From: Gemmatimonadota bacterium
GTDB lineage: Bacteria; Gemmatimonadota; Gemmatimonadetes; Gemmatimonadales; Gemmatimonadaceae
DNA: 48,934 nt
Direction of reading: 5' to 3'
NCBI GenBank assembly: GCA_003155795.1
Contig: PMEM01000019.1
Span: forward strand, 8,781 to 57,714
Shown: piece by piece, positions 40,238 to 47,302 of the stretch
Layout of the letters: every line of letters starts with the position of its first letter
Position numbering within the stretch: the stretch's first letter is position 1
Notes under the pieces: generated by a model
Database searches by the model: none
Told to the model about the DNA's origin: nothing
Seen by the model: only the letters and a program-made list of their open reading frames with translations
Position numbers and translations under genes: made by a program

Positions 40238-41605
40238 ATGACTGGCACATTCATCACGCGTCGGGGGCTGTTGTTCGGCGCCGCGATCGCGAGTAGCATC
40301 ATCATCAGCAACGTCCCGCTTTTCGCGCAGAGCAACGCGACCTCGTCCGGAGCATCCGGAAAGCTGTCGATCGGAGACGCAGCGAGAATCGCAGCCCGTA
40401 ACAGCGCACCGGCGCAAAGCGCGCAGATCCGGATTGCTGAGGCCGAGGCGCGCGTGCGGCAGAGTCGCGCCAGCCTGCTTCCGTCGCTCGACGGCACAGC
40501 GTCGCAATTCACCCGCACCCTGAACACCGCTTCGTTCGGCTTTTCGCTGCCCGGGCTGAATCCGAATGGCCAGATCATCGGACCGTTTCGCGTGCTCGAT
40601 GCGCGCGCGCAAGTGCGCGCGGCGCTGTTCGACTTCGGCGCATTCGCTCGCTACCGGGCTGCTGGAGCAGCAGTGACCGCGACCACTGCCGACGCGACTG
40701 TCGCCTCGGAGCAGGCAGCCGCGCAGGCGGCGACGGCATACGTACAGGCGTTGCGTGCAGAGGGCGATTTTCGGGCCCGCAGTGAGGACAGCGTTCTTGC
40801 AGTGGATCTGCTAAACGTGGCGCAGGCGCAGCTCGATGCTGGCACCGGGATAGCGCTCGATGTAACACGCGCGCAGGCGCAGCTGGCTTCCACGCGTGCC
40901 GTTCTGATCAGCTCGCGCGCCGCACGCGACCGCTCGCTGATAGCACTTGATCGTGCACTCAACCTGCCGGCCCACACACCGCTCACACTGAGCGACTCGC
41001 TCGGTCGAATCGACAGCACCGCAACACCGATGGACGAAACAGCGGCGACTGAGACCGCGCTTCGAAATCGTCCTGACCTCAAGGCCGCGGAGGCGAGGAT
41101 AGCCGCGGCACAACAGTCAGTGAGCGCAATTCGCGCCGAACGACTTCCCACCGTCTCGCTCGTCGGTGATGACGGAATCAACGGCCTTTCAGTCCACCAC
41201 ATGCTGAACACCTACGAATACGGAGTGCAGGTGTCTGTTCCGATTCTGGACGGGTTCCGCCGCTCAGGCCGCGTTCAGGAGCAGCAGGGCATCGTAAAGG
41301 AAGCACAGATTCAGAGGCATGAAATCGAGCAGCAGGCGGCCGCGGATGTAAGCACGGCGATTCTCGATCAGAGATCCGCCGCCCAACAGGTTGACGCAAC
41401 GCGTGAGCAGTTGCGGCTGGCCGAGCAGGAAGTCTCGCAGGCACGCGAGCGTTTCCGGGCAGGCGTTGCTGGAAACGCGGATGTCATCACCGCGCTGTTA
41501 CAGCTGACAACCGCGCGCACCGCCGTAATCGATGCGCAGACGAATTTTCAAACTGCCCGAATCGCGCTGGCGCGCGCGCAGGGTATCGTTACAACCCTTC
41601 CCTGA
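40238..41605 (+). CDS. TolC-family outer membrane efflux protein
   Basis: 455 residues from the first ATG; a GTG 12 bases upstream overlaps the TetR stop. The signal peptide is Arg-rich at its start (TFITRRGLLFGAAIASS) and ends near LFAQS. The mature part has two repeats of long helices (LSIGDAARIAARNSAPAQS and later ALRNRPDLKAAEARIAAAQ) and the PXXR-like RAERLPTVSLVGD. It should form the outer-membrane duct for the adjacent EmrA-type adaptor. The Twin-Arg-like ITRRG is weak and Sec export is more likely. Confidence 0.9.
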   Translation: MTGTFITRRGLLFGAAIASSIIISNVPLFAQSNATSSGASGKLSIGDAARIAARNSAPAQSAQIRIAEAEARVRQSRASLLPSLDGTASQFTRTLNTASFGFSLPGLNPNGQIIGPFRVLDARAQVRAALFDFGAFARYRAAGAAVTATTADATVASEQAAAQAATAYVQALRAEGDFRARSEDSVLAVDLLNVAQAQLDAGTGIALDVTRAQAQLASTRAVLISSRAARDRSLIALDRALNLPAHTPLTLSDSLGRIDSTATPMDETAATETALRNRPDLKAAEARIAAAQQSVSAIRAERLPTVSLVGDDGINGLSVHHMLNTYEYGVQVSVPILDGFRRSGRVQEQQGIVKEAQIQRHEIEQQAAADVSTAILDQRSAAQQVDATREQLRLAEQEVSQARERFRAGVAGNADVITALLQLTTARTAVIDAQTNFQTARIALARAQGIVTTLP

Positions 41606-41623
41606 GCACATACTCCCCGTAAA

Positions 41624-42676
41624 ATGGCAAGCGAAACCAGCGGCAAGAAGAAGTTCATAATCCCGATCGTAATCGTCGTTGCAATCATCGCGGCGATCTG
41701 GGGGTTCAAGACGTGGAACTACTCGCGGTCCCACGAGAGCACGGACGACGCGCAGGTTGATGGTCACATCGTTCCGGTGCTCGCAAAGGTCGGCGGTTAC
41801 GTGACAGGTGTATCGGCTGACGAGAACCAGCATGTAACCGAGGGCCAGATCCTCGTGACGCTCGACGACGCCGAATATCGCGTTCGAGTCGAATCGGCAC
41901 AGGCTGACCTTGCTGCGGCAGAGGGCGTTGCTGGCACCAGGTCAACAGAAGGCCAGGCGGAAGGCCAGGTTCAGACGGCGTCTGGACAGCGATCACAGCT
42001 CGATGCGCAGGTGCTTGCCGCCCAGGCCGCAAACACCAATGCGCAGGCGAACCTGGCGAGGATGAAGGATCTGGCGGCCAAGCAGATTGTTTCCAAGCAG
42101 CAACTGGATGCAGCACAGGCCGCGGCTGCTGCGGCAGAAGCGCAGCTGCTAGCGGCGCAGCGTCAGGTGACCACAGCCGGCTCGCAGATCTCTACGGCGA
42201 AGGCGGGCGTCAGGATCGCCGAAGCCCGATCTGCTGCCGCGCAGGCCGCACTCGACAACGCGAAGCTTCAGCTCAGCTACACAAAGATCGCCGCACCGGC
42301 GAGCGGCCTCGTCGCGCGCAAGCAGGTAGAGGTCGGCCAGCTCGTTACTGCCGGTCAGCCTGTAATGAACGTTGTTGCGGATACCGGTGTCTGGGTGACC
42401 GCGAACTTCAAGGAAACGCAGCTCGACGACATCAAGGTCGGACAGGGTGTGGAGTTCGATGTTGACGCTTACGATGGCTGTACGGCGCAGGGCAAGGTCG
42501 AGAGCCTGAGCGGTGCGACCGGAGCCAAGTTTGCCCTGCTACCGCCGGACAATGCTACGGGAAACTTCACCAAAGTGGTTCAACGCGTACCGATCCGCAT
42601 CGCTGTGACAAAAGGGTGTCCGAACCACCCTCTGCGACCAGGTTTATCTGTGAACGTTCACGTCTCCACGAGATAA
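41624..42676 (+). CDS. EmrA/HlyD-type membrane fusion protein
   Basis: 350 residues. A single amino-terminal membrane helix (about 10-30) follows a KKK anchor, then the EmrA hallmark STDDAQVDGHIVPVLAKVGG, a lipoyl half (VTEGQILVTLDDAEY), an Ala/Gln-rich coiled coil of about residues 90-210, the second lipoyl half (IAAPASGLVARKQVEVGQLV) and the beta-barrel (WVTANFKETQLDDIKVGQ). Adaptors of this type pair with an EmrB (MFS) or ABC pump. None lies in this operon, since the next gene is a sigma factor. The pump must be encoded elsewhere. Confidence 0.9.
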   Translation: MASETSGKKKFIIPIVIVVAIIAAIWGFKTWNYSRSHESTDDAQVDGHIVPVLAKVGGYVTGVSADENQHVTEGQILVTLDDAEYRVRVESAQADLAAAEGVAGTRSTEGQAEGQVQTASGQRSQLDAQVLAAQAANTNAQANLARMKDLAAKQIVSKQQLDAAQAAAAAAEAQLLAAQRQVTTAGSQISTAKAGVRIAEARSAAAQAALDNAKLQLSYTKIAAPASGLVARKQVEVGQLVTAGQPVMNVVADTGVWVTANFKETQLDDIKVGQGVEFDVDAYDGCTAQGKVESLSGATGAKFALLPPDNATGNFTKVVQRVPIRIAVTKGCPNHPLRPGLSVNVHVSTR

Positions 42677-42742
42677 GCGCCACCGGGGCGGGACCGTGCG
42701 TCGGGAGGTGACCCTGGCTGACGCTGCTTAGATTACACCCCG

Positions 42743-43327
42743 GTGCCCCCAGCTTCCGTTCCCTCCCCTCAACGCGTGACCGATCAGTCGCGTAATGCTC
42801 CTGATGAGCGGACTCTGACCGCCGCCGCCCAGAAGGGTGATCAAGCGGCGTTCGGTATGCTCGTCCGGCTTCACTCCAAGCGCGCGTATGCAGTCGCAAG
42901 AGCGATCGTTACCGTACACGAAGATGCTGAAGACGCTGTGCAGGAAGCTTTTGTGCGGGCCTACGAGGCGCTCGACCGATTCAACCTGGACCAGGCATTT
43001 GGACCCTGGCTGAACAGGATCGTCGCCAACGCGGCACTGGACCTCGCGCGGCGCCGGAAGGTACGAACAACGGACGAGTTGCATGAGTCACTGGCAGGCA
43101 CGTTTCGTGATCCTGGCGAAGCGGATGAGTTGAGAAGGCGTCTGGCCGATGCTTTAACGAAGTTGCCCGAAAGAATGCGATCAGTGCTGGTGTTGCACGA
43201 CATAGAAGGGTTTGCACATTCCGAGATCGGCACGGCACTCGGAATCCCGGAAGGAACTGCGCGATCTGACCTGCATCACGCGAGACAGCGGTTGCGGGGA
43301 ATGTTGCGAGACTTGAGGAACGACTGA
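42743..43327 (+). CDS. ECF-type RNA polymerase sigma factor
   Basis: 194 residues from GTG; a GTG 33 bases later is also possible. Region 2 is at about 25-95 (DQAAFGMLVRLHSKRAYAVA, the DAEDAVQEAFVRAYEAL core-binding helix, FGPWLNRIVANAALD) and region 4 at 138-190 (LTKLPERMRSVLVLHDIEG, EIGTALGIPEGTARSDLHHAR). It is of the classical RpoE-like type with no fused membrane part. Its stop overlaps the start of a membrane protein likely to be its anti-sigma factor. An 8-bp inverted repeat (CACCGGGG) flanks its upstream region. Confidence 0.92.
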   Translation: MPPASVPSPQRVTDQSRNAPDERTLTAAAQKGDQAAFGMLVRLHSKRAYAVARAIVTVHEDAEDAVQEAFVRAYEALDRFNLDQAFGPWLNRIVANAALDLARRRKVRTTDELHESLAGTFRDPGEADELRRRLADALTKLPERMRSVLVLHDIEGFAHSEIGTALGIPEGTARSDLHHARQRLRGMLRDLRND

Positions 43328-43719
43328 TGACGAACAACGAGATCAGGCTCGAGGAGCCACTCCCGGAAGATGTGATCGCCGCAGGGCGAGACATTTATGC
43401 GCCGCCTGGTGGCGGGGCCTACTGGAGCATTCTGGAGTCCCGCATCATGGCGCGAATCAGCGACTCGAGCGCGGGACGTTGGTGGATGGTCGTCGGTGGC
43501 TGGGCGCGCAGCGGTCTCGTTGCCGCGGCTGCAATAATCGTTGCAACGATCGTTGGCGCGCTGCTGCTTCAGGCTCATAATCAGGACGCTCGGACCGCAT
43601 ATGATTCGTTGTCGCAACCCACGGTTACAGAATCGTTGACTGTCCCCGAGGGTGCTCTTAGCGAGCGCGACGGACCGAACACGCGCGACGCTACGTTCCG
43701 CGACGTCATTTCCCACTAG
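43327..43719 (+). CDS. Single-pass membrane protein, probable anti-sigma factor
   Basis: 130 residues. About 60 cytoplasmic residues (NEIRLEEPLPEDVIAAGRDI and a Tyr/Trp segment) are followed by one membrane helix (about 62-82, SGLVAAAAIIVATIVGALL) and a 48-residue periplasmic tail. No zinc-binding ZAS motif (H-x3-C-x2-C) is visible. I do not recognise the family, but size, topology and the TGATG overlap with the sigma gene match membrane anti-sigma factors. It would hold the sigma factor inactive until an envelope signal arrives. Confidence 0.68.
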   Translation: MTNNEIRLEEPLPEDVIAAGRDIYAPPGGGAYWSILESRIMARISDSSAGRWWMVVGGWARSGLVAAAAIIVATIVGALLLQAHNQDARTAYDSLSQPTVTESLTVPEGALSERDGPNTRDATFRDVISH

Positions 43720-43727
43720 CCCTCGGA

Positions 43728-44150
43728 ATGCAGCAGACCAAACTCGTCGCAGCACTGGTCATTCTCGGTGCGTTTGTAGCTGGCGGCGCACTTGGCGTGG
43801 CCGGAGATCGCGCGCTACGAACGAATTCTCGTGGCGGGACCGGGGCCGGGGGTGGGGGCGATCCGCACACATTCTGGGATCGGACAGCGACTGAGTGGGG
43901 GCTCAATGCGGATCAGCGTCACCTTATCGATTCGCTGATGGACGCCCAGCACGCGAAAATTTCTGCCCTGTACAAGCCACTCCGTCCAGCGATCGATTCG
44001 GTGGACGGGCTTGCCCGCGTTATCAGCGATAGCACGCAGGCCAGCCTCCGGCGCGCGCTGACTCCGGAGCAGCAAAAAAAGTTCGACGCGATGCGCGCCG
44101 AGATGAAGAAGCGTGATTCCGAACGCCGTGCCCGCCGGAGTCCGAACTAG
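43728..44150 (+). CDS. Spy/CpxP-like periplasmic protein (heavy-metal sensor-like)
   Basis: 140 residues. An uncleaved or cleaved amino signal helix (QQTKLVAALVILGAFVAGG) is followed by a Gly-rich linker and a helical domain with LNADQRHLIDSLM and LTPEQQKKFDAM, the two LTxxQ-type motifs of Spy/CpxP/ZraP proteins. These are periplasmic chaperones or metal sensors. The tail is Arg/Lys-rich. It follows the sigma and anti-sigma pair by eight bases, so it is probably part of the same envelope-stress module, as regulator or target. Confidence 0.8.
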   Translation: MQQTKLVAALVILGAFVAGGALGVAGDRALRTNSRGGTGAGGGGDPHTFWDRTATEWGLNADQRHLIDSLMDAQHAKISALYKPLRPAIDSVDGLARVISDSTQASLRRALTPEQQKKFDAMRAEMKKRDSERRARRSPN

Positions 44151-44264
44151 CAGCTAACAGCTAGCGCCGAAAGCCACAGCCATAAGGCGGTGCGCGTATG
44201 CAGCCCGCCCAGGACAATTCGCGAAAACCGTCGAAAAAGACCGCCGTGCGGGTGATATTACCTC

Positions 44265-45437
44265 ATGCCCCCGAGCGCCATGCCACCCGTACGAGCACCC
44301 GGCAGCGAGGATCGCGCCACCCACCCGCAGCCGGACATTCACACCTTCGCCCACCACTGGCAGGATGAGGCCGACGCGGCGTACCTGTACAACATCCTGT
44401 CGCGACTCGAAAAAGATCCGACCAAGAGCGATGTATTCAAGCGTCTCTCCGCCGTTGAAACTCGGCATCTGGAGATCTGGGCCCGGCTAATTCAGGAAAA
44501 CGGCGGTTCAGTAGGACCTTTCCGTCCCACCGCTCGCACGCGGCTCCTGGCGACGCTCGGAAAGTTGCTCGGTCCTGGCTTTCTCCTCCCTATGTTGCTC
44601 GCCGAAGAGGGGCGCGAAGTAAAGGGATACATGGACATGCACCGCGCCACACCGCGGGGCTCGCCCGGAGGTCCGGAAGCACTGCTTCTAGCCCGCGAAT
44701 CGGCAGAGCACGCCACCGAGCTTTCTGCGATCACGGGTACGAGCGAGGAACCGTGGCACAGGAAGGGATCGGGCGGATTTCTTAGAAACACAGTTTACGG
44801 ATTCAACGACGGACTCACGGCAAACTTCGGCCTGGTAGCTGGCGTACTCGGCGCCGCAGCGGCGTCGCCGCAGCACATGGTCATAGTAGCCGGTGTCGCC
44901 GGTTTGATCGCCGACGCACTCTCAATGGGATCGAGCGGATATCTCGCTGCTAAAAGCGAGCAGGAAGTCTATCAGCACGAAATTGAGATGGAGCGCGACG
45001 AGGTTGCGCTGATGCCAGAAGTCGAACGCGACGAACTCGCCTTGATGTACGAGGCGAAGGGCATGCGTCGCGAAGTCGCTGAAGAGCTGGCTTCGGAAAT
45101 CATGCACGATCCAGAGCGCATGCTTCGCGAACAGGTACAGGAAGAACTGGAGATTGGCGAGCCGAACATGTCACCCATGCGAGAAGCGTGGCTCACCGGC
45201 GGTGCAACTGCTATTGGCGCGTTGATTCCTGTCTTGCCATTCTTTTTCCTGAGCGGGCTGGACGCCGTCGTCACATCGTTTGTGATCGCGATGTTGAGCC
45301 ATTTTGTCGTTGGTGCGTTACGATCCATTTTCACTGGCCGCGGTTTGTTCCGGTCGGGATTCGACATGTTCGTAGTTGGACTCGGCGTTGCAGCCGTCGG
45401 TTACTACGCGGGTGAATGGGTGGCTCACTTACTATGA
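44265..45437 (+). CDS. MbfA-like iron exporter: ferritin-like domain fused to VIT1/CCC1 transporter
   Basis: 390 residues. The amino half (about 30-155) is a rubrerythrin/ferritin-like four-helix bundle: DEADAAYLYNILSRLEK, then Glu65-x2-His68 (ETRHLEIW), GREVKGYMDMH and RESAEHATEL as metal-binding helices. The second half (170-390) is VIT1: YGFNDGLTANFGLVAGV, GSSGYLAAKSEQEVYQHEIE with acidic metal-loop EVERDELALMYEAKG, and five membrane helices. MbfA of rhizobia exports iron with this domain order. Export of Fe2+ or Mn2+ is likely. The SnoaL-like lipoprotein gene is coupled by ATGA. Confidence 0.9.
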   Translation: MPPSAMPPVRAPGSEDRATHPQPDIHTFAHHWQDEADAAYLYNILSRLEKDPTKSDVFKRLSAVETRHLEIWARLIQENGGSVGPFRPTARTRLLATLGKLLGPGFLLPMLLAEEGREVKGYMDMHRATPRGSPGGPEALLLARESAEHATELSAITGTSEEPWHRKGSGGFLRNTVYGFNDGLTANFGLVAGVLGAAAASPQHMVIVAGVAGLIADALSMGSSGYLAAKSEQEVYQHEIEMERDEVALMPEVERDELALMYEAKGMRREVAEELASEIMHDPERMLREQVQEELEIGEPNMSPMREAWLTGGATAIGALIPVLPFFFLSGLDAVVTSFVIAMLSHFVVGALRSIFTGRGLFRSGFDMFVVGLGVAAVGYYAGEWVAHLL

Positions 45438-45928
45438 TAAAAAGACTCATGCGCAGTGCAACAGCGTGCGTCGTGATCAGCGTGATCGGAACGACCGGCT
45501 GCGTCTTTGTCGCTGGAAACACCGGCAGCTGGTCCGCGAACCCAACCGATGCGGAACAGATTCAGGCACGGTCAGATATTTCGGCGGAAATGACAGCCTC
45601 GGCGCGCGCTTGGACAAGCGGCGACCTGAATGGGTTCATGGATTCGTACGAAAACAGCAACACGATTACTTACGTCACACCTAAGGGTGTCGTGCACGGA
45701 CGCGATGCGATACGCGACCGTTATGCACCGCGCTTCGTTCCAGGCGCGATGCACGACGCGCTTTCATTCGAGAACGTCGAAATCGACCTCATGGCACCCG
45801 ATGTCGCAAACGTCATCGCCTTCTACCGCCTTACCCGGGGAGATTCGACTACTGCTTACGGTCCTACGACCGTTGTGATGCGCCGACGCGATGGGCACTG
45901 GCGCATCATCCATGATCATTCATCGTGA
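45434..45928 (+). CDS. SnoaL-like (NTF2-fold) lipoprotein
   Basis: 164 residues. The signal peptide (MIKRLMRSATACVVISVIG) leads to a lipobox-like Thr-Gly-Cys at about residue 23, so it is probably lipidated. The mature part has the SnoaL/DUF4440 pattern: SAEMTASARAWTSGDLNGFM, VVHGRDAIRDRYAPRF, and the final strand TTVVMRRRDGHWRIIHDHSS. The fold makes a small cavity that binds ligands or catalyses simple reactions. Its start overlaps the stop of the ferritin/VIT1 gene, so a shared role in the envelope is likely, yet no activity can be named. Confidence 0.75.
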   Translation: MIKRLMRSATACVVISVIGTTGCVFVAGNTGSWSANPTDAEQIQARSDISAEMTASARAWTSGDLNGFMDSYENSNTITYVTPKGVVHGRDAIRDRYAPRFVPGAMHDALSFENVEIDLMAPDVANVIAFYRLTRGDSTTAYGPTTVVMRRRDGHWRIIHDHSS

Positions 45929-46348
45929 AGAACAGAACCGTGTTGCGGTGCGCCGGCATGGTATTCTCGTGAATCAGAAATCCGACAGAGCGACGTCGCA
46001 CTTGCAGCAGGACTGACCGCCGACATGGCCGCATTGCGGCACTAAAGCCTGTAGGGAAGTTCCTTACATCGTCAGGTGGGGCTTACCCGACAGCCCCAAA
46101 CACATTCCAGTGGTATGATTCCGGATCACCGCTCACGCGAGAGTGTTTTTTGCGGTCACCACAATGCCAGCCCTGAACCCGTCGGACGAGACCGGACTTG
46201 GTGGGCTAAGACGACATCGCCCTGCCGGGTATGACATCATGCCAGATGATGCCCGATCCGTCGCGCGACTCGCGTGGCGCAGGGTACGACGGTTGGTCTG
46301 GCATAGTGATCCTACAACAGAAACCGCACACAATTTCCGAGAGTCTGA
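45929..46348. other. 420-base region upstream of the universal stress protein gene
   Basis: No solid gene; a 74-codon GTG-started frame at 46143-46367 has no recognisable family. An imperfect palindrome TGTAGGGAA-G-TTCCTTACA (one mismatch) lies at 46050-46068 and a 7-bp hairpin TGGGGCT-N8-AGCCCCA at 46077-46098. A T-run at 46146-46151 follows weak stems. The palindrome resembles a dimeric regulator site, and the stem-loop may end the preceding transcript. Confidence 0.5.
46050..46068. promoter_or_regulatory. 19-base palindrome, candidate regulator site for the usp-ATPase operon
   Basis: Nine-base arms TGTAGGGAA and TTCCTTACA around a central G, with one mismatch. It is about 280 bases before the usp start codon and not in any gene. 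Its shape fits a dimeric regulator, identity unknown. Confidence 0.45.
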
Positions 46349-47302
46349 ATGCAACCCAAACATGTGACCGAGAAAGCAGTTGGGCGAATGACCGCTGGGG
46401 TGACAGGATTGAATCTTCGCGGTCGCGCAGTGCTGCTGGCAAGCGATGGCTCACCCGCAGCACAGGCCGCGGCCCGTATCACTTCGGAGCTCGAACGAGT
46501 GCGCGGTGCACTACCGGAAATCCTGCAGGTGTTCGACCTTAGATCCTATCCTGTCGTGCCATTCCTGGTAGAAGCGCTCGGCGCCGCCGATCAGTTGCTC
46601 GGCGAGACAGCTCACGACGATCAACGACTGGAGGTCATCGCACAACTGGCCGGCGCGGCACCGACTGCATCGCACTGGCCTGTTCACATCGGCGCTGGCA
46701 CTCCAGCGGTTCAGATCGTAACGCTTGCGGAGAAGCTGAACGCGGCGCTCACACTCGTCGGGCTACGACAACATGGCCGACTCGACCGTATTACCGGCGA
46801 TGAGACAACGCTACACGTACAACGACGGTCTTCTTGTGCTGTGCTTGCTGTGCGCGCAGGCAGCACGGGGCCGGCTCGGCGTATCGTGGCAGGGATCGAT
46901 TTTAGCCGCGCAAGTGTCGCAGCCGCTCGCGCCGCGCTGGATGTCGCAACATCCGACGCCGAAGTAACTCTCGTCCATGCGCACGCGCCGACCGGCGGTC
47001 ATGTGGCCGACGATGAGTACGCCGTGGTGGAAGAGCTCGGCATCGCTCGTGCGTTGGAAGAAGTTCGCGCGTTTCTAATGAACGAACTCCCGACTGCAAG
47101 CACGGTGACGATTGACACGCTCGCCGAGTCTGCCCGCCCATCCGAGCTTCTCCTGAGCACGGCGGCGCGCCTGGATGCCGATCTCATCGCTATCGCAAGT
47201 CACCGGCATGGAGCCGTAGCGCGTCTCATGCTCGGGTCCGTCGCGGACGAGCTGACGCACGCATGCCTCACCTCGCTGCTTCTCGTACCGCCGGCTTCAT
47301 GA
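46349..47302 (+). CDS. Universal stress protein with two UspA domains
   Basis: 317 residues. Domain 1 (about 25-168) begins with GRAVLLASDGSPAAQAAARI and ends with SSCAVLAVRAG. Domain 2 (about 175-317) begins with RRIVAGIDFSRASVAAARAA, has ATP-site-like IAIASHRHGAVARLMLGSVAD and ends LLLVPPAS. The second half keeps a G-x2-G-x9-G-(S/T)-like loop (HGAVARLMLGS), so it may bind nucleotide; the first half has lost it. Such double proteins often sit beside cation ATPases in stress operons. Its stop overlaps the ATPase start (ATGA). Confidence 0.88.
   Translation: MQPKHVTEKAVGRMTAGVTGLNLRGRAVLLASDGSPAAQAAARITSELERVRGALPEILQVFDLRSYPVVPFLVEALGAADQLLGETAHDDQRLEVIAQLAGAAPTASHWPVHIGAGTPAVQIVTLAEKLNAALTLVGLRQHGRLDRITGDETTLHVQRRSSCAVLAVRAGSTGPARRIVAGIDFSRASVAAARAALDVATSDAEVTLVHAHAPTGGHVADDEYAVVEELGIARALEEVRAFLMNELPTASTVTIDTLAESARPSELLLSTAARLDADLIAIASHRHGAVARLMLGSVADELTHACLTSLLLVPPAS

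Noticed and set aside
42681..42745. Inverted repeat CACCGGGG / CCCCGGTG around the start of the second ECF sigma gene
   Set aside because: The arms are 49 bases apart and simple in sequence; this is too weak to call a terminator or operator.
46143..46367. 74-codon frame starting with GTG before the universal stress protein gene
   Set aside because: No recognisable domain and it overlaps the usp start; Arg- and Ala-rich composition fits chance. It may be worth checking but is not supported.
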